A stretch of DNA of 48,043 nucleotides, from NCBI GenBank assembly GCA_937923965.1, contig CALDTL010000009.1, forward strand, positions 1 through 48,043, written 5' to 3'. The translations under genes and the position numbers were made by a program. This document shows positions 25,890 to 34,534 of this stretch, one piece after another. The DNA is from an uncultured Caulobacterales bacterium. GTDB taxonomy: Bacteria; Pseudomonadota; Alphaproteobacteria; Caulobacterales; Maricaulaceae. The notes under the pieces are model-generated. The model was not told the DNA's origin. It made no database searches and saw only the letters and a list, made by a program, of their open reading frames with translations. Numbering within the stretch: the stretch's first letter is position 1; each line of letters begins with the position of its first letter.

Positions 25890-27026
25890 CTATGCGACTT
25901 GTCGCAAACCTGAGTGAACATCTAAGATATCAAGCAGATCCGCATTAATCTCGTCCGGCAAGTTCAATTCCATCGTCACCAAGCGCTCGGCCACATAAAG
26001 CTGAAACTTTGAGGATGACGCGGCACGGTTCTCTGCTTCCACCGAGAGGTAGGTTTGAATACAGGCTGTCAAAATCTCAACTTGAGACGCTGTGAAGCGC
26101 GCTTTTAAGGCCACAGCCTTTGCACCCAAACCCGTCGAAGAAAACACCATGAGACGGGTCTTCTCGACGGTTTGTCCGGCGAGAATTGAAAGCGCCATTG
26201 TCACGAAACGTAGATCACCCCGTCCCGCACATCTCAGTATAAACCGCGGCGTTAACTTCCCGGATTTGTCCAAGGACCGCGCGTAAGCCCGCAATCGATC
26301 CTCCGGCCAACCCTCACAGATGACAAAGCTTTGCGCACGCTCTCGTGTATTCCTTGCAATTAGACCAGCCTGCATTTCCGAAACGCCGGGATATGTTCTC
26401 AGATTCGCGTCAATCTTATCCGTGCTATGCTCAATCAGTTTCGCGATGACCGCTGGCGGCATATCGTGCCGCGAGAGGGCAGCCTCGCGAATGAGATCAT
26501 CATCTGCATGAAGCTCCGCAATCATTTCAGCCGTTTCCCGAGAAATCAAAGCGCCGTCATTAGCTGCGACACGCGCCGTGGCCACGCCATCACCAAAGCT
26601 AATAATGGCTTGCGAGATGTGCATACTTAAGGTCTTTCGCTGCGCGATCGCGCGGATTTTATCCGCCGCTTTGGACCTCAAAACATCCACGAGATCCTCA
26701 TCTGTCAAGACTGGCGAAGACGCCAAGATGGGAACGGCGATAGAATCGATGTCTTCGATTAGAGCTCTGGCAATATGCCGGGGTAAATTCTGTGAACTTT
26801 GGAGGGTGATGGACAAAGCGCGGCGAACCAGTGCCGAGACATCCACACAGATGCGATCCATGAGTTTTGTTGCGAAGGCCCGCTCCGCGTCCGACAATTG
26901 AACGGATCGAATATCTCGGCCAATTTTCTGGACAGCATTTGCACGCGCTTCTGCCGTCTCGCCTTTCAGCGCCTGACGAATTGTGGCTTTGCCAACGCGA
27001 TTTATAAATCCGGCTATAGACGTCAT
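25890..27026 (-). CDS. DUF2336 domain-containing protein
   Basis: A 378-residue protein of the DUF2336 family, common and often multi-copy in alphaproteobacteria, without known function. It is nearly all alpha-helical, with HEAT-like helical hairpins through residues ~30-330 (repeats of the type ALVRRALSITLQSS, DDLIREAALSRHDMP and VIAKLIEHSTDKI). No signal peptide, membrane segment or catalytic motif is seen, so a cytoplasmic protein-binding role is likely. A near-consensus CtrA box (27068-27083) lies 42 bases before its start, which would make it cell-cycle controlled. Confidence 0.85.
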   Translation of the reverse strand: MTSIAGFINRVGKATIRQALKGETAEARANAVQKIGRDIRSVQLSDAERAFATKLMDRICVDVSALVRRALSITLQSSQNLPRHIARALIEDIDSIAVPILASSPVLTDEDLVDVLRSKAADKIRAIAQRKTLSMHISQAIISFGDGVATARVAANDGALISRETAEMIAELHADDDLIREAALSRHDMPPAVIAKLIEHSTDKIDANLRTYPGVSEMQAGLIARNTRERAQSFVICEGWPEDRLRAYARSLDKSGKLTPRFILRCAGRGDLRFVTMALSILAGQTVEKTRLMVFSSTGLGAKAVALKARFTASQVEILTACIQTYLSVEAENRAASSSKFQLYVAERLVTMELNLPDEINADLLDILDVHSGLRQVA

Positions 27027-27067
27027 CGGTTCCCCATGTTCCCTTATAGGGTATAATCAGGGGAGCG

Positions 27068-27083
27068 TTAACCATGCGTTAGC
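27068..27083 (-). promoter_or_regulatory. Candidate CtrA box upstream of the DUF2336 gene
   Basis: TTAA-CCATGCG-TTAGC matches the CtrA consensus TTAA-N7-TTAAC with one mismatch and also contains the TTAACCAT half-site. The spacing of 42 bases to the start codon at 27026 suits a promoter element. Confidence 0.4.
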
Positions 27084-27115
27084 GATAAGGCGATTGATGT
27101 AGGGAATTTGGGAAA

Positions 27116-27192
27116 TGGTACCGCCTCTTGGTCTCGAACCAAGGACCTCTGGTTCCACAAACCAGCGCTCTAACCAACTGAGCTAAGGCGGC
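27116..27192 (-). tRNA. tRNA-His (GTG)
   Basis: A complete 77-base cloverleaf with encoded CCA. Anticodon stem-loop CTGGT-TTGTGGA-ACCAG gives anticodon GTG; D arm GCTC..GAGC and T arm CTTGG-TTCGAGA-CCAAG are perfect. The acceptor stem starts at G1 and pairs it with U72; the discriminator is A73 and there is no encoded G-1 opposite a C73. That is the divergent alphaproteobacterial form whose cognate HisRS recognises the anticodon with G1:U72 and A73. Confidence 0.96.
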
Positions 27193-27218
27193 ATCCGTCG
27201 GAAAGGGCCGATTAAGGC

Positions 27219-27251
27219 AGACGGGAAAAAGGTGCAACCCTTTTCCCGTCT
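27219..27251 (-). terminator. Hairpin, probable terminator of the M48 lipoprotein gene
   Basis: AGACGGGAAAA pairs perfectly with TTTTCCCGTCT around a short loop, 31 bases after the M48 stop codon and before the tRNA-His gene. On the minus strand the T tract lies inside the stem, so it is an imperfect intrinsic terminator or a processing hairpin. Confidence 0.5.
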
Positions 27252-27282
27252 TCAATATGTATTTTTGAGTCCGCCCGGAGCC

Positions 27283-28200
27283 CTAAGTCCGAATATTCTT
27301 AAATCCTTGCGACCCAAGTTTTTCCTGACGGCCGATGTAATCAAACAGGACTTGAGCCCGATCTGCCGGGTCCGGATGGGTAGATAGGAATGTTGGCTGA
27401 CGTGACCTTGAGTTCGCCGCCATTTTCTCCCAAAGTTTAACCGACTGGTATGGGTCATACCCGGCATGATGCATGTAGTTCGCGCCCAACAAATCCGACT
27501 CTGTCTCGTGACGACGGGAATATGGAAGCGTTACGCCTAGCAGAGCGCCTAAACCAAGAGCTTGCTGTAGCATAGCCGTTTGCTGGTTCGCTCTTTGTAA
27601 GCAAGAGCGCCGTTGTTCTACGGGCACTCTATCACATTTTTTCGCAAGCTGAGAGCCGCCGAGAATAGTGCCGCCAACAACGGCGACTTGTGTCGCCATC
27701 TGGGTGGACATCCGAGCCCGCGCATGAGCGCCTGCAACGTGGCCCACTTCGTGACCCATAATGCCCGCAATGGCGTCATCAGACTCTGCAAAATCCATCA
27801 TGCCTTTATAAAAACCAACGCGGTTTCCGGGCAAGACAAACGCGTTTTTCGTGTCCGTATCAAAAACCTGATAGTCCCATGACTCTTTCGCGAATGGCGA
27901 CACGCGGGAAATACGCCCGCCGATGTTTCTCAGGCGCGACGTGTAACGCGGGTCCCTCGATGTTGGAATTTTCTCTTTCATTTGCGACCAGCTTGATGCT
28001 GCCGCTGCCGAAAGGTCCTTCGGTGCAAAAGCGAGGAACTGCTTGCTGCCTGTATGTGGATTGGTCGTACAACCCGATACTGAGGCACCTGCTGCGACGG
28101 CGCCGCCAGCAATCAAGCCTTGCAAGAGTTTTCTTCGCGGCATGAAAGCCTCATGAGGGGCTGCCTCGGCACCATGATTATGGTCTGGATTGTTACACAT
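27283..28200 (-). CDS. M48 metalloprotease, Tat-type lipoprotein
   Basis: A 305-residue zinc protease with HEVGH (His150, Glu151, His154) and the downstream ligand in ETESDLLGANYM. The signal region is unusual: a 20-residue N-terminal segment (MCNNPDHNHG at 1-10), then a twin Arg (22-23) in PRRKLLQGL, a hydrophobic stretch and lipobox VSGC with Cys44. This looks like a Tat-exported lipoprotein. The GAAGGAG Shine-Dalgarno before 28200 supports the long start over the ATG at 28143. The fold is like LoiP/YcaL, M48 lipoproteins of the outer membrane involved in OMP quality control. It has no TPRs, unlike the M48 protein at 10.5 kb. Confidence 0.9.
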   Translation of the reverse strand: MCNNPDHNHGAEAAPHEAFMPRRKLLQGLIAGGAVAAGASVSGCTTNPHTGSKQFLAFAPKDLSAAAASSWSQMKEKIPTSRDPRYTSRLRNIGGRISRVSPFAKESWDYQVFDTDTKNAFVLPGNRVGFYKGMMDFAESDDAIAGIMGHEVGHVAGAHARARMSTQMATQVAVVGGTILGGSQLAKKCDRVPVEQRRSCLQRANQQTAMLQQALGLGALLGVTLPYSRRHETESDLLGANYMHHAGYDPYQSVKLWEKMAANSRSRQPTFLSTHPDPADRAQVLFDYIGRQEKLGSQGFKNIRT

Positions 28201-28354
28201 TTTACTACTCCTTCGTCATCTACGCCCAACGAATCTATCTTCGTCAGCCTCATTGACAGATGAGTGCGCAGCTCGTGATTCACATTAACACCGATTTTGG
28301 GACAATAATCAAATAAAATTGGAGTAAGTTACTTTACCCGTTTACTCTGGGTTC

Positions 28355-31300
28355 ATGATCAAACGTATTCTCATCGCCATTGTCTTAGTCGCTATTATCG
28401 TCTTGGGCGCCATTTTAATCCTACCCGGATTGATCCCGACAGATACCTATCGGAGTAAGCTGGAGAGCGAGCTCAGCCAAACTTTTGCACGCGATGTTAA
28501 AATTATCGGTGACATAAAACTCTCGACTTTTCCGCTGGTCATGGTCGAAACAGGTGCGGTAACCCTCTCTAATCCCACAGGTTTTAGCGAAAACAACTTT
28601 GTTGATGTCCAAGCCATGTCCGCCAAAGTTAAGCTGTGGCCGCTTTTACGTAAACAAGTCGAAATCTCAGGCGTGAGTCTCAATTCGCCGACGATAAGGC
28701 TGGAAAAGCAGGCGAATGGTCAGGTGAATTGGAGCTTGAGCGATACCTCCGAAACGCCGCCTGCACCGAAAGAATCGGGACCCTATAAGCGAGATGGAAG
28801 ATATACTGAGTATGATCCTTCCCTCGCACTTTTGCAGATTTCTAACGGGAAAGTAATCTACTCGGATGCCTCTGCCGGTCAAAACGTCGTGATTGAAAAC
28901 ATTAATCTGGACCTTCGCGCGCCGAGTCTTCGGTCCCCTTTGGAGCTTAATGGCGACCTCATTATCGATGGCTTGGCAACAAGATTAAATGCCGAGGTCA
29001 AATCTCCCCATGACTTTTTGTCAGGCGAGGCCACGGCGTTTCAAGCAAAAATTGAGACGGATGAAGGCCAGATAGACGCCGCGGGCCAATTCTTAAAAAG
29101 TGAAGATATTGCGTTTAACGCAGCCTATTCCAGCAGTAGTGATGCGCCCTTAGCGTTGGCCGAACGCCTCCCACTGCCGAATGATCTGAAGATCCCTGCC
29201 CTCACAAAACTCGCCGCAGAAGGTGATATCTCTTATGGGCCAAACTCAACGAAACTTCCGAAACTGGAGTTTACCGCAGAAGGACAAGATCTGGATATAA
29301 GCTACAGCGGCAATGTTGATATTGCGGACGCGGTGACAGCCAACGGAGCATTTACGGCGCGCCTCGACGATCTGTCACTGATAAATCCCTATCTGGAAGA
29401 CCCAATCGAAGCTTTGGATCTCCTTTCGAGCGTGAGCACAAAAGGCCAAATCTCTTACGGACCAGACTCAATTAAAATTCCGACCGTTGAATTTATTGCG
29501 CAAGGGTCTGGCATTGATGCCTCATTTGACGGCGATATTGATTTATCCGAGGGCGCAACGAGTGCCGGCGTATTTTCCGCTGACCTTGACGACGTGTCGG
29601 TCCTCCAGCCTTATTTGGAAAACCCCATAGAAGCTTTAGGCGTCCTCTCCTCCGTCGACACGAAAGGCAATGTCGAATGGACCGGACAGCAGTTTAGCTT
29701 CACAGATATCCAATCCGCGGTCAGCGGCCCTGATTTATCCGCGACCTTCAACGGCAATGCTGCCTTTGATGAGACCCTTTCGATCACCGGAACATTTGAC
29801 GGCCAAACGCCTGACTTAGCGACGCTTGTTGAAACCGCAGGGCTCTCTCAACCTGACGCAGCGGCTCTTAAACGATTGAGCGCACAAGGTCAGATCGCAT
29901 TTGTGGATGGCACAGCCAAAGTTTCAAATTTGACGGCCGAAGCGTCGGAAGGGCTATTGAACGGAAAATATAGCGGTGACTTTAGCTATGATGAAACCGA
30001 AGTCGGTTTAAATGGTCAATTCTCTGGCGAGATTAGCGATCTAAAAGCGCTGGACGACGCCCTACCCCGAGACATCCCATATTCTGATGTTGCAAAACGT
30101 ATCACTTTATCCAGCCAGATTGCCACAACAGAGGCCGGCTACGCGCTATCAAATCTAACCGCAGCATTAGAGGACGGTTTGCTAAATGGTGATTTCAAAG
30201 GCCGTCTGGCCATAGGTGACAATAGCGATATTTCCGGACGCCTAACACTGGCCGCAGAGTCTCTACGATCAATCGGCGTCACGCAAAATGTTGATGTGCC
30301 GCCCTCAACTCCCGTCGGCTCGATTTTCGAAGCCTTTCGACTTTCCGGTGAGGTCAGCGGAACAGCAGAGCGTATAAATTTTGACAATGGATCCCTCGGC
30401 CTGGACGATATCTCTACCTCCGGCGACTTTGTCTTGAATATGACAGGCGCCAAACCCCTGCTGACAGGCCGCTTGGAGATGAACGCTCTCGACCTTCGGC
30501 CTTATATGGCGGCGTGGTCCGAACAAAAGCCTGAGGGCGTTATACTGCCTTGGTCAACGAACCCTATAAATTTAGGCGGGCTAGAGGCCGTCAACGCCGA
30601 AATCGACTTCACCGCCCCTGAAATTGTGACGGACAGACTCAAGCTTGGCGCGACGGAGGGGCGGATTGATTTGAAAAATGCAATGCTTTCAACCAGCCTA
30701 AATAAGGCAGAGCTTTATGGCGGTCTCGTCAATGGCTCTCTTTCGATAAGCGGTGCCAGCGGCGTTCCGACGATCTCCATCAAAGCCGATATTGACTCTG
30801 TCACGGCGCAGAATTTTTTAAGCGCGGCCTCAGGATTCAATAAGGTCGCGGGCACGGCCAATCTCTCCCTGTCATTAGACGGTCAAGGCGTCAGCCAAGA
30901 GGCGATCATGAAAAGCCTGACCGGCACTGGAAGTTTCAAAGTATTAAAAGGGCAGCTCTTGGGCGTTGATGCCGGTGAGCTTATCTCAGGCCTTGATGCA
31001 GCCCTCGCAAATCGACAAATTCCGCAAGGCCTAGGCCTTGGAAAATCTACAAATTTCAATGACTTGATTGGCAGTTTCTCTATCACGAATGGACGTGTAA
31101 ATTTGGGGAGCTTCAAGCTTCAATCTGGCGATTTATTCATGGATGCGGCAGGATTGATCGATATTGGCGACCAACGGTTAGATTTTGGTCTTCGCCCAAA
31201 ACTGGCCGCAGGTAGCGGGATAGCAAAATTCGGCATACCTTTGAAGTTTAGCGGTAAGTTTGGTGAGGCAAAAGCCGGAATAGATACGGACGTGTTAGCA

Positions 31301-31732
31301 GAAATTGCGGCGGCCAAAGCACGGGCATCTGCAGGGGGGCTTATTAAAGACACCGTTGGCGGAACATTTGGGGATATATTGGGCGGCGTCATCGGCGGCG
31401 ATCAGGGTGCCGAAACCGACGTCGAAACCGAACCCGAAGGTTCGACAGAGATAGAAACCTCTGAACCAGAGGGTCAGGCAGAAACACCCCTCACACCCCC
31501 AAAGGTAACGGATATCGTTAAGCTTCCAGCTATCCTCGGGGGCGGCGGTGCCGGTGATCCCGATTTAGGACCGACAGAGGCGGAACCCGCCGCTCCCGAA
31601 ATCGACAAACCTAACGCTACGCCCCCCGAAGCCGAGCCTGCGGCTGAACCTGCGCCCAAAGCTGAGGAACAGATTGAAAATGCGCTAAAAGATTTATTTG
31701 GTCGGAAAAAGAAAACGGACACAAGCGAATAA
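28355..31732 (+). CDS. AsmA family protein, very long
   Basis: A 1125-residue member of the AsmA/YhdP/TamB-like superfamily, which bridges the two membranes and is linked to lipid transport and outer-membrane assembly. One N-terminal membrane anchor (about 4-28), then the AsmA start motif (ARDVKIIGDIKLSTFP) and a long periplasmic beta-rich body. The C-terminal AsmA_2-type segment (about 830-980) includes LTGTGSFKVLKGQLLGVD and FDLRPKL-like strands. An internal ~75-residue repeat occurs around residues 275-470 (ISYGP..., NPYLEDPIEAL..., LSSV-TKG). The last ~110 residues are Pro/Glu-rich and disordered. E. coli AsmA has 617 residues, so this is large. phhA follows after 40 bases; no functional link is evident. 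Confidence 0.9.
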   Translation: MIKRILIAIVLVAIIVLGAILILPGLIPTDTYRSKLESELSQTFARDVKIIGDIKLSTFPLVMVETGAVTLSNPTGFSENNFVDVQAMSAKVKLWPLLRKQVEISGVSLNSPTIRLEKQANGQVNWSLSDTSETPPAPKESGPYKRDGRYTEYDPSLALLQISNGKVIYSDASAGQNVVIENINLDLRAPSLRSPLELNGDLIIDGLATRLNAEVKSPHDFLSGEATAFQAKIETDEGQIDAAGQFLKSEDIAFNAAYSSSSDAPLALAERLPLPNDLKIPALTKLAAEGDISYGPNSTKLPKLEFTAEGQDLDISYSGNVDIADAVTANGAFTARLDDLSLINPYLEDPIEALDLLSSVSTKGQISYGPDSIKIPTVEFIAQGSGIDASFDGDIDLSEGATSAGVFSADLDDVSVLQPYLENPIEALGVLSSVDTKGNVEWTGQQFSFTDIQSAVSGPDLSATFNGNAAFDETLSITGTFDGQTPDLATLVETAGLSQPDAAALKRLSAQGQIAFVDGTAKVSNLTAEASEGLLNGKYSGDFSYDETEVGLNGQFSGEISDLKALDDALPRDIPYSDVAKRITLSSQIATTEAGYALSNLTAALEDGLLNGDFKGRLAIGDNSDISGRLTLAAESLRSIGVTQNVDVPPSTPVGSIFEAFRLSGEVSGTAERINFDNGSLGLDDISTSGDFVLNMTGAKPLLTGRLEMNALDLRPYMAAWSEQKPEGVILPWSTNPINLGGLEAVNAEIDFTAPEIVTDRLKLGATEGRIDLKNAMLSTSLNKAELYGGLVNGSLSISGASGVPTISIKADIDSVTAQNFLSAASGFNKVAGTANLSLSLDGQGVSQEAIMKSLTGTGSFKVLKGQLLGVDAGELISGLDAALANRQIPQGLGLGKSTNFNDLIGSFSITNGRVNLGSFKLQSGDLFMDAAGLIDIGDQRLDFGLRPKLAAGSGIAKFGIPLKFSGKFGEAKAGIDTDVLAEIAAAKARASAGGLIKDTVGGTFGDILGGVIGGDQGAETDVETEPEGSTEIETSEPEGQAETPLTPPKVTDIVKLPAILGGGGAGDPDLGPTEAEPAAPEIDKPNATPPEAEPAAEPAPKAEEQIENALKDLFGRKKKTDTSE

Positions 31733-31772
31733 CGAAAAGATTTTGCAGCGTTCTTCCGCTACAGGGTTGTTC

Positions 31773-32615
31773 ATGTCTAATCATAATATCCAAGATGCAG
31801 TCGTCGCCCGCCAAACACCGCGTGAGGATTTCTCGATAGATCAGTGTTGGGAGGAATATACGGCGGAAGAACATGCTATCTGGGATCTTTTATATGCCCG
31901 GCAGTTAGATGTTTTAGCCGAGCGCGCGGCACCAGAATTTCTCTCGGGCTTGAAACGCCTGGAACTTAGCCGCTCAGGTATTCCCGATCTATCGCGTTTA
32001 AACCCAGCCTTAAAAGCGCTCACGGGATGGGAGATTGTAATGGTCCCTCATCTTGTACCAGATGATGTGTTTTTCACCCATCTCGCGAATAGGCGTTTCC
32101 CCGCCGGGCGGTTCATCCGTCGCCGAGATCAGTTAGATTATCTGCAAGAGCCGGATGTTTTTCATGATATTTTCGGGCATGTGCCCATGTTGGCGCACCC
32201 CGTCTTTGCGGATTACATGCAGGCCTATGGCCAGGGCGGCTTGCGCGCCTTGAATTTGGGGACACTGAAAAATCTGGCTCGTCTCTATTGGTACACTGTA
32301 GAATTTGGCCTCATCAAAAATTCGGAAGGCGATGGCCTAAGGATTTATGGCGCTGGCATCGTGTCTTCCGCCGGTGAAAGTCGATATGCGCTTGAAGACA
32401 AGCACCCGAATCGTATCGCCTTCGATTTAGAGCGCGTGATGCGGACAGATTATGAAATTGATAAATTTCAAAAGTCGTATTTTGTCATTGAGAATTACGA
32501 CCAGCTATTTGAGGCCACGCAACAAGATTTTGCGCCTATCTACGCGCGATTGAAAGCCAAACAACACAGCTACGGCACGGATGAACTCATTTCGACGGAT
32601 GATGTGTTTCGTTGA
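31773..32615 (+). CDS. phhA: Phenylalanine 4-monooxygenase
   Basis: Non-heme iron, pterin-dependent enzyme converting phenylalanine to tyrosine. The 280-residue monomeric bacterial type has iron ligands His131 and His136 in the FHDIFGHVP motif and Glu177 (YWYTVEFGL). The start is ATG 31773 with AGGG nine bases before; an in-frame start at 31698 would overlap the AsmA gene. No pterin-recycling phhB (4a-carbinolamine dehydratase) is seen nearby. It follows AsmA closely on the same strand; the following ~430 bases are non-coding. Confidence 0.95.
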   Translation: MSNHNIQDAVVARQTPREDFSIDQCWEEYTAEEHAIWDLLYARQLDVLAERAAPEFLSGLKRLELSRSGIPDLSRLNPALKALTGWEIVMVPHLVPDDVFFTHLANRRFPAGRFIRRRDQLDYLQEPDVFHDIFGHVPMLAHPVFADYMQAYGQGGLRALNLGTLKNLARLYWYTVEFGLIKNSEGDGLRIYGAGIVSSAGESRYALEDKHPNRIAFDLERVMRTDYEIDKFQKSYFVIENYDQLFEATQQDFAPIYARLKAKQHSYGTDELISTDDVFR

Positions 32616-32868
32616 GATGATGCCGTGAAGCTTTGGGCGTTTCAGATCGTTCGCGTGAGGCTAGAATGTCCGCAATTTCCTGTTTATGAGGTCTTAGAGT
32701 TTTAGAAATCTAGGGATAAAAGTTTTTTTTAAAATCTACTGCAACAGGGCAAAGCAACGCACGCCGTAAGATCAACCAATCTACCGCCCTGTAAAAAGAT
32801 CAATGACGACTTAGGCGTCGATGTTATTTATGTCAGATCGTTGATCTCTTTTGCCTGAGGCTGTGTCG

Positions 32869-32959
32869 TTCACGCTTCACGCCTCACGCTTCACGACTCA
32901 CGCTTCATGCTTCATGCTTCATGCTTCATGCTGCACGCCTCATTCCTCACGTCTACTCC
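32869..32959. repeat. Heptanucleotide tandem array, 13 units
   Basis: Thirteen 7-base units in register: TTCACGC twice, CTCACGC, TTCACGA, CTCACGC, TTCATGC four times, TGCACGC, CTCATTC, CTCACGT, CTACTCC. The four identical units in the middle suggest recent expansion, with decay toward the right edge. It is not a CRISPR: there are no spacers. Confidence 0.92.
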
Positions 32960-33002
32960 TCGCCCTTCTAAGACGGTCACATCAGCAGCAGAAAATTTGG
33001 TC

Positions 33003-33033
33003 AAAAAAAAGCCCAGTCCGAAGACTGGGCTTT
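33003..33033 (-). terminator. Rho-independent terminator of the OmpA-family gene
   Basis: On the minus strand AAAGCCCAGTC, a UUCG loop and GACTGGGCTTT form a perfect 11-bp stem with a UUCG tetraloop, followed by eight T residues, 21 bases after the stop codon. Confidence 0.95.
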
Positions 33034-33053
33034 CTCTAATTTAGGGCTCAGGC

Positions 33054-34469
33054 CTAGTTGACCATTGCGCCGATAGAACCGAGCGTGATGAGAACCTCAG
33101 TACGACGGTTCAATTGCTCTTTCACGCCGTCACCAGTCTGAACGAATGGCTCTGTTTCGCCTTTGCCTTCAGATGTGATCTTGTTGCGATCAACACCTTG
33201 ACGGACAAGCTCGTTGAGCGCGTCAGCTGCACGGCGCTTAGAGAGCGCCAGATTGTATGAAGCCGCACCGGACGTATCCGTGTGACCTACAACACGAATG
33301 TTGTCGATGTCACAGAACTGACCTGCATCAAGAATGCGGTTGATCGTGTTGCGAGTTTCCGCTGACTGACCTTTGTCGAATTCATAATAGATGATTTCTT
33401 GGCGATATTGCTCACCGCAAAGCTCAGCAACAGATGTTCCTTCGTTTAGCGTTGGGCAGAAGTTGATGTCAGATGTACGTGATCCATCTGGACATGTAAC
33501 CATAACCGGCTCTGGTGAACATGACGCTTGGTCAAATACCATGGTTCCATCCCAGCAACGGATTGTTGGCTCTGGCGGTGGTGGTGGAGCTGAACATTCT
33601 GAGCTTGAGAACACCATCGTTCCATCCCAGCAGCGATAATCTGCAGTCGCGACAGGTGTCGGAGGAGGTGTGTAAACAGGCGCAGTTACTTTAGGGGCCG
33701 AGTCACCAAAACGATAACGGAAACCTGTCAAAAGCTGATGCGCGCCAATGCCATCAAAATCAACTTGACCGTCACGCGCTGCGCCGGTTGCCGAATTTGT
33801 GAATGTCGCGGCATATTCTTGGTCACCAGCTTGCATGTAACGATAATTCGTATCCCAAGTCAGCTTGTCTGTGATCGCATAGCCAAGACCAGCCAAGAGC
33901 TGATAACCAAGAGACGTATCTTTGTCGCTTGAGTCGCAAGAGAATGCATCAAATTGATTGCGTTCGCCAATACAAGTTGGATTAACGGTCCGTCCAAGCC
34001 CAGTAAACGTCCCCAGAGGATCGGCTTCGTTTGGAAAATCATGAGCCGAAACCGTTGAGTCGCCGCGAACGAGACCAATACCAGCACCAACGTAAGGCAC
34101 CCAGCGTCCAAAATCCGAGAAATCGTAAATTGCGTTTAGCATCAACGCATCAGTACGCAACTTGGCGAAGCTGGACGGCGCTTGAGCAACCGCACCGTAG
34201 TCATTCCACATTGTAGTCGCATCGACCTCGAAGCGCCAATTTTCGCCTAAATCATAACCGAAACCCAGGTTGCCAGCGGCATTGCCTTCAGCTTCGACGT
34301 CACCAACTACAGTACCCGTCAAATCAAGGTCGGTGCCAGATCCGTAACCGGCTGCACCTTTAATATACCAACCGGCATCATCAGACCCGTAAGAGTCCTG
34401 GGCCGACGCGAATGTCGGCGCAGCCATTAAAGCTGTGGCTGCTGCCGCTATAAGAAGCTGATGCTTCAT
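33054..34469 (-). CDS. OmpA-family outer-membrane protein with three Cys-pair modules
   Basis: A 471-residue protein: signal peptide (1-23, ASA-Q), an N-terminal eight-stranded barrel (about 25-260), a Pro-rich linker, then the peptidoglycan-binding OmpA domain (about 355-471) with GHTDTSGAASYNLALSKRRA and NRRTEVLI, which hold the residues that bind diaminopimelate. The start is ATG 34469 with GGAGG eight bases before; a frame open from 34493 is unlikely. The linker (about 278-338) contains three copies of a C-[WP]-D-G-[TS] ... C module, spaced by Pro-rich segments. Extra Cys occur in the barrel loop (CIGERNQFDAFSCDSS). The gene is probably highly expressed, given the strong terminator. Confidence 0.93.
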   Translation of the reverse strand: MKHQLLIAAAATALMAAPTFASAQDSYGSDDAGWYIKGAAGYGSGTDLDLTGTVVGDVEAEGNAAGNLGFGYDLGENWRFEVDATTMWNDYGAVAQAPSSFAKLRTDALMLNAIYDFSDFGRWVPYVGAGIGLVRGDSTVSAHDFPNEADPLGTFTGLGRTVNPTCIGERNQFDAFSCDSSDKDTSLGYQLLAGLGYAITDKLTWDTNYRYMQAGDQEYAATFTNSATGAARDGQVDFDGIGAHQLLTGFRYRFGDSAPKVTAPVYTPPPTPVATADYRCWDGTMVFSSSECSAPPPPPEPTIRCWDGTMVFDQASCSPEPVMVTCPDGSRTSDINFCPTLNEGTSVAELCGEQYRQEIIYYEFDKGQSAETRNTINRILDAGQFCDIDNIRVVGHTDTSGAASYNLALSKRRAADALNELVRQGVDRNKITSEGKGETEPFVQTGDGVKEQLNRRTEVLITLGSIGAMVN

Positions 34470-34520
34470 GAGATTTCCTCCAATAATGGCCATGCCATTT
34501 TTCTTTAGTTAACACAGGTA

Positions 34521-34534
34521 TCCCGTCGACGGGA
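34521..34534. other. Perfect 14-bp palindrome, possible operator
   Basis: TCCCGTCGACGGGA reads the same on both strands; with flanking bases (34518-34537) it becomes a 20-bp palindrome with one mismatched pair. It lies about 50 bases before the OmpA-family start codon and could bind a dimeric regulator or form an mRNA hairpin. Confidence 0.5.

Larger units (their letters stand above)
32616..33053. other. Non-coding region between phhA and the OmpA-family gene
   Basis: About 440 bases with no supported gene; the short frames here consist of the repeat array. From left: an AT-rich stretch around 32690-32740; a hairpin-like pair AAAAGATCAA (32794-32803) with TTGATCTCTTTT (32841-32852); the 13-unit heptamer array (32869-32959); and the OmpA-gene terminator (33003-33033). 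Confidence 0.7.

Noticed and set aside
31698-31772. N-terminal extension of phhA (start at 31698)
   Set aside because: It overlaps the AsmA gene end and lengthens the protein past the family norm; ATG 31773 is a better start.
32869-32959. CRISPR-like array
   Set aside because: Units are only seven bases, contiguous, and without spacers, and no cas genes are present in the window.
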